A stretch of DNA of 9,107 nt from Fidelibacterota bacterium REDSEA-S14_B6 (GCA_001626655.1 LUOC01000100.1:1-9107), one strand, 5' to 3'. Positions 1 through 7,254 are shown, counted from the stretch's first letter. The notes: a model not told the origin generated them from the sequence alone. A program made the numbers and translations.

Positions 1-455
1 CCTTTGGGCTTGAATCGCTTCACTTCGTACTGCCTGAAGTGACACATGATGGGCGACAGATACGCTTTCCTGCTCCTGAACTTAAACAACGCCGGCGACA
101 TAATGACGAGTCCCGCCGGAATTCGCTCCAGTGCGAGGTGGAACGCCAAGGTACATCCCATACTGAAACCGATGACAAAAACTTCGTCGAACTCGCGGGA
201 GAGCCGATCGTACCCCTGTTCCACCGCATCCATCCAGTCCCGGTAAGAGGTGGAATTGCAATCTTCCACTGATGTGCCGTGACCGGGCAACAGATCGGCG
301 CCGGCCGTCAGACCGTGGGAGGCGAGGAACCTCCCCAGTCCATCAAGTTCAAAAGTACTTCCGGTGTAGCCGTGAATGAGGTAACAGGCCGTACCGCTGC
401 CGCCGTCGTATCTGAAAGGTTCGGAAGAGATTCGCGACGTCAGCAGATCGTTCAC
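1..455 (-). CDS. Alpha/beta hydrolase, carboxylesterase/monoacylglycerol-lipase-like (C-terminus off window)
   Basis: N-terminal 151 codons of an alpha/beta-hydrolase fold enzyme, probably a cytosolic serine esterase or lipase acting on short or medium acyl esters; the true substrate is unknown. Visible motifs are HGYTGS (residues 28-33, the HG-type oxyanion-hole turn), LPGHG (56-60) and GFSMG (96-100), the nucleophile elbow with Ser98 as predicted nucleophile. The stretch SYRDWMDAVE (70-79) followed by VFVIGFSMG resembles thermostable carboxylesterases of the Est30 kind. The catalytic Asp and His lie beyond the window. I chose a GTG start at 455-453, which overlaps the recO stop as GTGA; no ATG start fits before the HGYTGS motif, and the frame stays open to the edge. 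The 4-bp overlap implies translation coupled to recO. The family call is firm; the substrate is not. Confidence 0.85.
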   Translation of the reverse strand, partial: MNDLLTSRISSEPFRYDGGSGTACYLIHGYTGSTFELDGLGRFLASHGLTAGADLLPGHGTSVEDCNSTSYRDWMDAVEQGYDRLSREFDEVFVIGFSMGCTLAFHLALERIPAGLVIMSPALFKFRSRKAYLSPIMCHFRQYEVKRFKPK

Positions 456-1201
456 GCCAGCACGCTCTCCATAACACGCAGCGACCGAACTTCCCTCAGC
501 CCCTCCACATGGAAACTGATGTATTCCGCTAGAAAGTTGCCCACCTCTTTTCGCTCTTTTGCCCCGCAGGCAATTTCGCTGAGGGAATCGAGGTCGCTCC
601 GCGTTAGCTTCCGGAGAACGGTGAGCGCTTCAGGCGACACGCTTCGTCCTGAACCGGAAATGCAGTCGCCGCAGACCAACTCCCCGTATCCGAGAGAAAA
701 GAAAGCGCTTGTCATCTCCTTCTGACAGTGGGGGCACTCGGACAGATGGGGCCGAAATCCAAGAAGCGACAGGAGGGCAATCTCAAAGTACCAGAAAATC
801 CGATTGAGGTGTCCTCCGCTCCGATCAATAGTGTCAAGTATCTCTTCAGTCAGATGGAAGAGCTCGGCGTGTCGCTCTTCGCCTGTAACTGTTCTATCCA
901 CAAGCTCCACGACGGCAAAACCGTAACTCAGTTTTTTCATATCGTTTTTCAGCGACAGCATCGGTCGGTCGAATTCCGCCTTGGAGAAAATCTGCAGTTG
1001 ACGCTTCGGATTATGATAAAAGCTGAGAGCAATGCAGTTCATGGGCTCCAGATAGCCGCTCTGGAGTGTCTTGGACGTTAGTACACCTTTCGCAATGATC
1101 GAGAGCTTCCCGAAATCGCGCGTGTAACAGCGGGCGATCTTGCTTGTATCACCGTAGTGAAAACTTTTCAATACGATTGCGGCGGTCTTCTCGAGAGGCA
1201 T
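452..1201 (-). CDS. recO: DNA repair protein RecO
   Basis: RecO of the RecFOR pathway, which with RecR loads RecA onto SSB-coated single-stranded DNA at gaps and also anneals strands. The 249-aa length is normal. The N-terminal OB-fold region is visible (about residues 1-80), with the typical opening EKTAAIVLKSFHYGD and DFGKLSIIAKGV (29-40). A helical middle follows. A zinc finger lies at residues 156-180, with CPHC (C156, C159) and CGDC (C177, C180); this four-Cys finger is present in many but not all RecO proteins. The ATG at 1201-1199 fits the family N-terminus. No Shine-Dalgarno is obvious upstream (the bases just before the start are ggttcactg). The downstream hydrolase overlaps its stop, and proS lies 104 bp upstream on the same strand. 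Confidence 0.95.
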   Translation of the reverse strand: MPLEKTAAIVLKSFHYGDTSKIARCYTRDFGKLSIIAKGVLTSKTLQSGYLEPMNCIALSFYHNPKRQLQIFSKAEFDRPMLSLKNDMKKLSYGFAVVELVDRTVTGEERHAELFHLTEEILDTIDRSGGHLNRIFWYFEIALLSLLGFRPHLSECPHCQKEMTSAFFSLGYGELVCGDCISGSGRSVSPEALTVLRKLTRSDLDSLSEIACGAKERKEVGNFLAEYISFHVEGLREVRSLRVMESVLA

Positions 1202-1305
1202 CAGTGAACCAAAGTGTTTATGTAACTAGTGTTCTTGTGTTCAAGAGCGTACATGATCGACTGACAACCCACGACACAGTAACACTGTAACTCCTAAACA
1301 CATGA
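1202..1305. other. proS-recO spacer with small inverted and tandem repeats
   Basis: This 104-bp, AT-richer gap contains no gene. Two short dyads are visible: TCTTG-TGTT-CAAGA at 1233-1246, and ACAGT-AAC-ACTGT at 1276-1288. On the minus strand the second is also a tandem near-repeat, GTTACAGT followed directly by GTTACTGT (1291-1276, one mismatch). The octamer ACATGATC occurs twice, at 1251-1258 and at 1300-1307, the latter overlapping the proS stop. None of the dyads is followed by a T-run on the minus strand, so they are not standard intrinsic terminators of proS. They could be protein-binding dyads or chance. Confidence 0.35.
1217..1244 (-). promoter_or_regulatory. Candidate sigma70-like promoter for recO
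   Basis: On the minus strand TTGAAC (1244-1239, 4 of 6 matches to TTGACA) is followed after 16 bp by CATAAA (1222-1217, 4 of 6 matches to TATAAT). Transcription would start near 1210, leaving a leader of only about 10 nt. This would agree with the lack of a Shine-Dalgarno before recO. The -35 half lies in the small dyad 1233-1246. Such matches arise by chance in AT-rich gaps, so this is only a candidate. Confidence 0.25.
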
Positions 1306-2781
1306 TCAATACGCCTTCCCGAAGATCACTTCATGTTTGGCAGGTTTGCCGCTGTAAACACAGGTGAGGCCGTCCACCTCCTGCTCAAAGGGGATACAGC
1401 GGATGGTCGCTTTGGTCTCCTCCTGAATGGCTGCCTCCGTGTCGGGATCACCGTCCCAACCGCATTTCACAAATCCAGACGTGTCGGCGATGATCGATTT
1501 GAATTCGTCATAGGACTCCACAGAATAGGTATTCTCGTTGCGGAAAGTTTTAGCCTGTTCGTAGAGTGACTGCTGAATTTCTTTCAGCAGACGGGGCGCC
1601 TCTTTGGAGAGTTCCGCTTTCGGGAGTGTCATCTTTTCGCCCGTATCCCTTCTTACCACGGTGACTGAATTCTCTTTCATGTCCCGGCTGCCGACCTCAA
1701 GCCGAAGGGGAACACCCTTCATTTCCCACTCGTTGAACTTGAATCCCGGCGTCACGCCGGCGCGATCGTCAACGTGGCATCGGATACCGCGCTCAGCCAT
1801 CTCCTTGAGCGGTGTTTCAAGATAATCGAGGACGCTCCCGATCTCCTCCTCACTCTTGCCGATGGGGACGGTGACGACCTGTTCGGGAGCAATGCGCGGT
1901 GGAAGGCGGAGCCCTTTGTCGTCGCCGTGCACCATCACGATAGCGCCGATGAGACGCGTAGACACGCCCCAGCTCGTTGCGTAAACGTGCTGTTCCTGAT
2001 TCTCCTCATTCTGGAACGTGACATCAAAGGCTTTTGCAAAATTTTGACTGAGATTGTGGGAGGTTCCGGCCTGGAGGGCCCTCCGGTCACCCATCATCGC
2101 TTCGATGCAGTAGGTGTGTTCAGCCCCGGCGAATTTTTCAGCGTCTGTCTTCAGCCCCGTAAGGACTGGAATCGCCAGCTCGTCCTCGGCAACTTCCCTG
2201 TAAATCTCAAGAATCTTCCTCGCTTCCTCTTCGGCCTCAGCGGCGGTGGCGTGAGCGGTGTGACCTTCCTGCCACAAGAATTCTGTCGTCCGGAGAAAGA
2301 GCCGCGTCCTCATTTCCCACCGCACCACATTGGCCCATTGATTTATCAGGATCGGCAGATCGCGATAGGACTGAATCCATTTCTTGTACATGGCCCAGAT
2401 GACTGTTTCGGAAGTGGGGCGGACAATCACCTCTTCATCGAGGGCCGAGTCGGGATCGACCACGAGCCCTTCACCATCGGGATCGGCGATCAGGCGGTGG
2501 TGTGTGACGACGGCGCACTCCTTGGCGAAGCCGGCTACATGTTCGGCCTCCTTGCTGAGAAACGATTTCGGGATGAAGAGCGGAAAATAGGCGTTTTCAT
2601 GGCCCGTCTCCTTGAAACGGCAGTCAAACGCATCCTTGACCGACTCCCAGAGCGAGAAGCCGTAGGGGCGGATGACCATGGTTCCTTTGACGGGGCCGTA
2701 GTCCGCCAGCCGGGCCTTGATGATAACATCGGTGTACCACCGGGCATAATCTTCACTTTTTGCTGTTACACCTTTAGACAT
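1306..2781 (-). CDS. proS: Prolyl-tRNA synthetase, type 3 (archaeal/eukaryote-like)
   Basis: Class II aminoacyl-tRNA synthetase that charges tRNA-Pro with proline in the cytosol. The 491-aa length and layout are those of type 3 ProRS, without the inserted editing domain of the long bacterial form. Visible in order: N-terminal YARWYTDVIIKARLADYGPV (12-31); the proline-binding loop RPTSE (121-125); class II motif 2 region FLRTTEFLWQEGHT (162-175); QAGTSHNLSQNFAKAFD (237-253); motif 3 GVSTRLIGA (272-280); anticodon-binding domain from about 303 with GVPLRLEVGSRD (356-367); and a C-terminal domain ending in the typical Tyr. In that last domain C440 and C474 remain, but the positions usually Cys in zinc-binding relatives are Thr449 (DPDTEAA) and Ser477 (CVYSGKP), so zinc is probably not bound. 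The ATG at 2781-2779 fits the family start. No clear Shine-Dalgarno precedes it. ltaE ends 65 bp upstream. Confidence 0.97.
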   Translation of the reverse strand: MSKGVTAKSEDYARWYTDVIIKARLADYGPVKGTMVIRPYGFSLWESVKDAFDCRFKETGHENAYFPLFIPKSFLSKEAEHVAGFAKECAVVTHHRLIADPDGEGLVVDPDSALDEEVIVRPTSETVIWAMYKKWIQSYRDLPILINQWANVVRWEMRTRLFLRTTEFLWQEGHTAHATAAEAEEEARKILEIYREVAEDELAIPVLTGLKTDAEKFAGAEHTYCIEAMMGDRRALQAGTSHNLSQNFAKAFDVTFQNEENQEQHVYATSWGVSTRLIGAIVMVHGDDKGLRLPPRIAPEQVVTVPIGKSEEEIGSVLDYLETPLKEMAERGIRCHVDDRAGVTPGFKFNEWEMKGVPLRLEVGSRDMKENSVTVVRRDTGEKMTLPKAELSKEAPRLLKEIQQSLYEQAKTFRNENTYSVESYDEFKSIIADTSGFVKCGWDGDPDTEAAIQEETKATIRCIPFEQEVDGLTCVYSGKPAKHEVIFGKAY

Positions 2782-2826
2782 CTATTCGAGGGATCAGATC
2801 GGGAAGAATTTACTCTGACCGAGAGT

Positions 2827-2832
2827 ATTATA
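2827..2832 (-). promoter_or_regulatory. Candidate -10 box of a proS promoter
   Basis: A perfect TATAAT reads on the minus strand at 2832-2827, within the 65-bp gap between the ltaE stop and the proS ATG. Transcription would start near 2820, giving a leader of about 39 nt. No good TTGACA-like -35 is present at 16-18 bp, and there is no TG extension before the -10. proS could therefore be read both from this site and by read-through from ltaE. Confidence 0.35.
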
Positions 2833-2846
2833 GTAACGTCCGCCTG

Positions 2847-3887
2847 TCAGGCCGAGGCGAAATATGACGACAGTTCTTTCAAGGCGTGGTCAATGCCGTC
2901 GGCCCCGACGCCGCTGTTGGTTACCATCCTGAACCGAGCGGGGCCCACCGCAAAGAACTTTACACCCTTCTCCTTCATTGCTGTCACAACCTCATCGGGT
3001 CTCTTGGAGCCGCCTTCAAGTTCAGCATAAACGATATTTGTCTTAACCAAGTCCATCTGAACTGTCAGGCCGTCGATAGCGTCGATCCCCTCAGCAAGGC
3101 GGCGGGCGTTTGAGTGATCGAGTTTCAGTCTCTCGATCATCTCATCAAGAGCGATGATCCCGGCAGCGGCGAGGATGCCGGCCTGTCGCATACCTCCGCC
3201 GAGGCCCTTACGAATACGCCGAGCTTTGCCTATAAACTTTGCGGAGCCGCAGACCACCGAGCCGACAGGACATGACAAACCTTTGGAGAGACAGAACGAA
3301 ACGGAATGGACGTTTTCGGTAAGGTCCTTCACCGTTGTCTCCAAAGCGACCGCAGCGTTGAAGATGCGCGCGCCGTCAATGTGAAGAGGGAGGCCGTGCT
3401 CCTGCCCAATCGCCGCAACTTCATCGATATATGCTTTTGTGAGCGGTGAGCCGTAACAGACGTTATGGCTGTTCTCCAAGCCGATGAGCGCCGTCTGGGG
3501 AAAGTGGACATTGTCGGGCCGGACCGCCCCTCTTATCTCATCGAGATCTATGGTGCCGTCATCGAAATTCTTCGGCGTCCTCGGATGGACACCGCCAAAA
3601 GCGGCGATCCCGCCGGCTTCGTACATGTATGTGTGCGCTTTGTCGCCAAGAATCACCTCAGTCCCCCGGTCACAGTGGGCAAGGACGGAGACGAGATTAG
3701 CCATGGTTCCGCTCGGTACTATGAGCGCCGCCTCCTTTCCAAAAACCGTTGCCGCTTTGGCTTCCAAGTCATTGATGGTCGGATCTTCTTCAAAAACGTC
3801 ATCCCCCAGTTCTGCATCCAGTATCGCCTGACGCATGGAATCGGTCGGAAGGGTAACGGTATCGCTTCTCAGATCGACAGTATCCAT
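2847..3887 (-). CDS. ltaE: Low-specificity L-threonine aldolase (PLP-dependent)
   Basis: Fold-type I PLP enzyme that splits L-threonine or L-allo-threonine into glycine and acetaldehyde, a cytosolic route to glycine. The 346-aa length is typical. Motifs visible: opening VDLRSDTVTLPT (4-15) with Arg8; GDDVFEEDPTINDLE (28-42); PSGTMANL (58-65); His85 in GDKAHTY, the residue that stacks on PLP in this family; ENSHN (138-142); HIDGAR (169-174) with Asp171 and Arg174; and FCLSKGLSCPVGS (198-210) with Lys202 as predicted Schiff-base lysine. The start is supported by the strong AAGGTGAG (3900-3893) five bases before ATG. The beta-eliminating lyase/GLY1 family also holds phenylserine aldolases, and relative preference for L-threo or allo forms cannot be read here. 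It is the first gene of the minus-strand cluster and is divergent from the methyltransferase gene. Confidence 0.92.
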   Translation of the reverse strand: MDTVDLRSDTVTLPTDSMRQAILDAELGDDVFEEDPTINDLEAKAATVFGKEAALIVPSGTMANLVSVLAHCDRGTEVILGDKAHTYMYEAGGIAAFGGVHPRTPKNFDDGTIDLDEIRGAVRPDNVHFPQTALIGLENSHNVCYGSPLTKAYIDEVAAIGQEHGLPLHIDGARIFNAAVALETTVKDLTENVHSVSFCLSKGLSCPVGSVVCGSAKFIGKARRIRKGLGGGMRQAGILAAAGIIALDEMIERLKLDHSNARRLAEGIDAIDGLTVQMDLVKTNIVYAELEGGSKRPDEVVTAMKEKGVKFFAVGPARFRMVTNSGVGADGIDHALKELSSYFASA

Positions 3888-3974
3888 ATTATCTCACCTT
3901 TCGTGAAGACGAAATTTAGAAGTGACCTTCCGCTTTTCAATGAAAATGTTCGAACTCATGGTTAGATTCAAGGC
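3888..3974. promoter_or_regulatory. Divergent spacer between ltaE and the RNA methyltransferase gene
   Basis: This 87-bp spacer must hold the 5' control signals of both flanking genes if neither is served from elsewhere. It contains the ltaE Shine-Dalgarno, AAGGTGAG on the minus strand at 3900-3893. On the plus side only AAGG at 3970-3973 precedes the ATG at 3975, one base away, which is too close to work well. I could not place a convincing -35/-10 pair on either strand. Confidence 0.4.
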
Positions 3975-4571
3975 ATGATTTCCGAAAATGAGCTGAAGCG
4001 CCTCGCCCGTTTGAAACAGAGGAAACAGCGTCAGCAGACAAGGCGATTCCTTGTGGAAGGGGTCCGCCTTGCGGAAGAAGCTCTGGAAGCGGGGGTTGTT
4101 GAAACGCTCCTCCTCGTTTCTGAACCGGAAATGTCAGACCGCGTTGCCGCCCTCTTAAGAGCCGCCGAGAAAGTCGATGTTCCGGTAAAGGAGATTGATA
4201 GTAAGTCACTGAAGCGCCTCACAGACACCGTCGCTCAGCAAGGGGTTGTAGCTGTTGCGCGAATGCCTGAAAACCTTGAGTTGACTCCCAGTGACGGGAA
4301 CTGGCTTTTCCTCGACCAGATCAGGGATCCGGGGAACCTCGGAACAATGCTCCGAACAGCCGACTGGTTCGGGGTTGAAAATGTGGCGCTCTCACCGGCA
4401 ACAGCCGATCCTTACAATCCTAAAGTTGTCCGGGCTGGAATGGGGGCCCACTTCCATCTCAGGTTAGAGACGGAGATGTCTCTGGAATCCTTCAGTTCAT
4501 CAGATTACACCGTTCTGGCGGCAGATCTGGACGGCGAGCCGATAGCTCACCGGGCGGTGAGCATCAGCTGA
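3975..4571 (+). CDS. SpoU/TrmH-family RNA 2'-O-methyltransferase, C-terminally truncated
   Basis: This gene resembles SAM-dependent enzymes that methylate ribose 2'-OH in rRNA or tRNA. An N-terminal substrate-binding domain (about residues 1-100) is intact, with ELKRLARLKQRKQR and RRFLVEGVRLAEEAL (23-37) typical of these proteins. The first part of the SPOUT methyltransferase domain follows, with motif 1 at 113-137 (LDQIRDPGNLGTMLRTADWF, Asn121, Arg127) and NPKVVRAGMGAHFHL (148-162). The protein then stops at residue 198, after ADLDGEPI. Family members usually run to about 240-270 aa and carry a GNExxG loop and an SLNVAVA segment that form the trefoil knot and bind SAM; both are absent here, and no other plus-strand frame downstream supplies them because aceE occupies that DNA. 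As read, activity is unlikely, so this may be a decaying gene. The start is set by an in-frame stop at 3963-3965 and by homology. Confidence 0.85.
   Translation: MISENELKRLARLKQRKQRQQTRRFLVEGVRLAEEALEAGVVETLLLVSEPEMSDRVAALLRAAEKVDVPVKEIDSKSLKRLTDTVAQQGVVAVARMPENLELTPSDGNWLFLDQIRDPGNLGTMLRTADWFGVENVALSPATADPYNPKVVRAGMGAHFHLRLETEMSLESFSSSDYTVLAADLDGEPIAHRAVSIS
4541..4565. other. Hairpin at the convergent ends of the methyltransferase gene and aceE
   Basis: GCTCACC-GGGC-GGTGAGC at 4545-4562 is a perfect 7-bp stem with a 4-nt loop. It extends by GAT/ATC (4541-4543 with 4563-4565) around one bulged A. It lies over the last codons of the methyltransferase gene and just past the aceE stop. No T-run follows on either strand, so it is not a classic intrinsic terminator, but it could still stop or protect the aceE transcript 3' end. 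Confidence 0.4.
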
Positions 4572-7254
4572 AGAGGGGATCACTCTTCTCCGGATCGATT
4601 CCCAGCTGTTTCATGGCAGAACCGACGGTATCTGAACCGATCTCTCCCCGAAGAGACAGTTCATAAAGTACAGCTAAGGCGATAATGGCGGCGTCGACTT
4701 CAAAATGGCTGCGCAGCGCTTCCCTAGTGTCGCTCCTCCCAAAACCGTCCGTCCCGAGACTCCTCAGCCCGCCGGGGACCCACGGTGCGATCTGGTCAGG
4801 TACAAGCTTCATATAATCTGATGCGGCGATGAAAGGGCCGCTCTGCTTTTCCAGTAGCTTCGTCACATACGGCTTTTTCGCTTTCTTGCCCGGGTGGAGG
4901 AGGTTCCACCGTTCGGCGGCGAGAGCGTCCTGCCTCAGGCATTTGTAGCTGGTGGCACTCCAGACGTCGGCCGACACGCCGAAATCTTTCCCGAGAATCT
5001 TTTGTGCTTTCAGAGCTTCATTCATAATGGCGCCGCTGCCGAGAATGTGTGCCTTCAGGTTCTTTTTCGCCGGGCCAACCTTAAACTTGTACAGCCCCTT
5101 TAGAATCTCACTCTCCGTTTTCGGTTTGAGGGAGGGCATTTCGTAGTTCTCATTGTGGAGGGTGATGTAGTAGAAAATATCCTCCCGATCCCGATACATC
5201 CGTTTCATTCCGTCTTGAATGATTACGGCAGTCTCGGAGGCGAAGGCGGGATCGTAGGCGACAACGTTTGGCACAGTCGCCGCCAAGATATGGCTGTGAC
5301 CATCCTGATGCTGAAGTCCTTCACCATTAAGGGTTGTACGTCCGGAGGTAGCGCCGAGGAGGAATCCCCTGCCCCGGAGATCGCCGAACGCCCAGATGAG
5401 GTCTCCGATTCTCTGGAAACCGAACATGGAGTAGAAGATGAAAAATGGAATCATATCGACGCCGTGCGTGGCGTAAGCGGTGCCGGCGGCGGTGAAGCTC
5501 CCCATGGAGCCGGCCTCCGTTATCCCCTCCTCAAGAATCTGGCCGTCTGTCGCCTCCCGGTAATAGAGAAACATATCCGCATCCACCGGCTCGTAAACCT
5601 GACCGGCATGTGAATAAATACCGACCTGCCTGAACAGTGATTCCATGCCGAAGGTTCGCGCCTCATCAGGAACGATCGGGACGATTCGAGATCCCACATC
5701 CGGGTCTTTCAGCAGGGCGGCGAGAATGCGAACGAATGCCATTGTGGTTGAGACGGGCCGGTCGCTCCCTTCATGAAACTCCTTGAACAGGCTGTCTCCC
5801 GGGATGTCGGTACCGTTCACCAGCACTTTTCTTTGAGGCACAAATCCGCCAAGCTCGCGCCTCCGTTCAAGGAGGTACTCGATCTCAGGACTGTCATCGG
5901 GAGGGCGATAAAAGGGGGCGTCGTGTATCTTGTCATCACTGACGGGGATATCGAATCGGTCGCGAAAAATCTTTAGTTCCTCGTCGTTCAGTTTTTTCTG
6001 CTGATGAGTAATATTCTTCCCCTCTCCCGCTTCGCCCATGCCGTAACCTTTGATAGTCTTGGCGAGGATCACTGTAGGCCTGTCCGTCGTTTCTACGGCT
6101 TGCTTAAATGCAGCATACACTTTTTCTGGATCATGGCCGCCGCGACGCATTCTTTCGAGCTGTTCATCTGAATGGTCGTCTACCATTTCCAACAGTTCAG
6201 GATACTTCCCGAAGAAGTGCTCCCGAATATAACTGCCGGGCTCTACCACGTATTTCTGGTAGTCACCGTCCACCGCTTCCTTCATTCGTTGGATCAGGAG
6301 ACCGGTCGTGTCTGCTTCCAGAAGGGGATCCCAATCGTCTCCCCAGATCACTTTCACCACGTTCCATCCCGCCCCCCGAAACACTGTTTCCAACTCCTGA
6401 ATGATCTTCCCGTTACCTCTCACGGGGCCGTCCAGCCGCTGCAAATTGCAGTTCACCACGAATATGAGGTTGCCGAGCGCCTCCCTTGAAGCCAGAGTGA
6501 TTGCCCCGAGCGCTTCGGGCTCGTCTATTTCACCATCGCCGAGGAATGCCCAGACTCGTTGCCTGGAAGTCTCCTTAATTCCCCGATCGCGGAGGTAGTG
6601 GTTGAACCGCGCCTGATAAATGGCCGAAATGGGGCCGAGCCCCATGGAGACAGTCGGAAACTCCCAAAAGTCCGGCATGAGCCAAGGATGGGGATATGAC
6701 GACAGCCCTCCGCCTTCTTGAAGCTCCCGACGAAAGTTCTCCATTCGAGTACGATCGATACGCCCTTCTAGAAAGGCCTGCGAATAGATACCGGGAGAGG
6801 CGTGTCCCTGAAAGTATATCTGATCACCATCGAACGCTTCTCCCTTGCCGCGAAAGAAATGATTGAATCCGATCTGATAAAGCGTAGCGGCGGACTGAAA
6901 CGTGGAGATGTGGCCGCCGATTCCTTCGAAATGCTTGTTGGCGCGAACCACCATCGCTGTGGCGTTCCAACGGTTGATGCTCTTGATCTTCCGCTCGATC
7001 TGCCTGTCGCCGGGGAAGGGCGGCTGATCGCTCAGCGGGATGGTATTGACATAAGGCGTATTGGCGTTGAACGGAAGTCGCACACCGAGCTCATGGGCTC
7101 TTTCGATCAGCTTTCTGAGAATGAACTGTCCCCGGTCCCGCCCCTCGTACTTCACTATCTCATCGAGGGACTGAATCCACTCTTCGGTCTCAGGGAGATT
7201 CGTGTCGGACAAGACAACGGGGGCGCCGCCGTTCTTCTTCAATTCTTCTGACAT
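4564..7254 (-). CDS. aceE: Pyruvate dehydrogenase E1 component, homodimeric type
   Basis: Thiamine-diphosphate-dependent E1 of the pyruvate dehydrogenase complex: it decarboxylates pyruvate and passes the acetyl group to lipoyl-E2, feeding acetyl-CoA to the TCA cycle. At 896 aa it matches the single-chain proteobacterial-type AceE (E. coli 887 aa) from end to end. Visible: the ThDP/Mg motif beginning GDGEIDEPEALG (239-250) and ending NCNLQRLDGP (268-277); KTIKGYGMGEAGEGKNITHQ (399-418), with His417 matching E. coli His407; EEGITEAGS (575-583), with Glu580 matching the ThDP-activating Glu571; SMFGFQRIGDL (609-619); and SGRTTLNGEGLQHQDGHSH (637-655). The ending RGEIGSDTVGSAMKQLGID is like other AceE C-termini, so the gene is complete. 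The start at 7254 has GAGG (7263-7260) five bases upstream. No E2 or E3 gene is adjacent: the upstream neighbour is divergent and the downstream one convergent. Confidence 0.97.
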   Translation of the reverse strand: MSEELKKNGGAPVVLSDTNLPETEEWIQSLDEIVKYEGRDRGQFILRKLIERAHELGVRLPFNANTPYVNTIPLSDQPPFPGDRQIERKIKSINRWNATAMVVRANKHFEGIGGHISTFQSAATLYQIGFNHFFRGKGEAFDGDQIYFQGHASPGIYSQAFLEGRIDRTRMENFRRELQEGGGLSSYPHPWLMPDFWEFPTVSMGLGPISAIYQARFNHYLRDRGIKETSRQRVWAFLGDGEIDEPEALGAITLASREALGNLIFVVNCNLQRLDGPVRGNGKIIQELETVFRGAGWNVVKVIWGDDWDPLLEADTTGLLIQRMKEAVDGDYQKYVVEPGSYIREHFFGKYPELLEMVDDHSDEQLERMRRGGHDPEKVYAAFKQAVETTDRPTVILAKTIKGYGMGEAGEGKNITHQQKKLNDEELKIFRDRFDIPVSDDKIHDAPFYRPPDDSPEIEYLLERRRELGGFVPQRKVLVNGTDIPGDSLFKEFHEGSDRPVSTTMAFVRILAALLKDPDVGSRIVPIVPDEARTFGMESLFRQVGIYSHAGQVYEPVDADMFLYYREATDGQILEEGITEAGSMGSFTAAGTAYATHGVDMIPFFIFYSMFGFQRIGDLIWAFGDLRGRGFLLGATSGRTTLNGEGLQHQDGHSHILAATVPNVVAYDPAFASETAVIIQDGMKRMYRDREDIFYYITLHNENYEMPSLKPKTESEILKGLYKFKVGPAKKNLKAHILGSGAIMNEALKAQKILGKDFGVSADVWSATSYKCLRQDALAAERWNLLHPGKKAKKPYVTKLLEKQSGPFIAASDYMKLVPDQIAPWVPGGLRSLGTDGFGRSDTREALRSHFEVDAAIIALAVLYELSLRGEIGSDTVGSAMKQLGIDPEKSDPLFS

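Noticed and set aside
279..725. 148-codon plus-strand open frame
   Set aside because: Antisense to recO and the hydrolase, with arginine/serine-rich, motif-free translation; a shadow frame.
1276..1288. Intrinsic terminator after proS
   Set aside because: The ACAGT/ACTGT stem is only 5 bp and no T-run follows it on the minus strand.
1774..3030. 418-codon open frame on the plus strand
   Set aside because: It lies antisense to proS and the end of ltaE, both firmly identified by family motifs; its translation shows no recognisable domain. It is a shadow of the GC-rich coding strand.
5155..5613. 152-codon plus-strand open frame
   Set aside because: Wholly antisense to conserved aceE sequence and without any recognisable domain.
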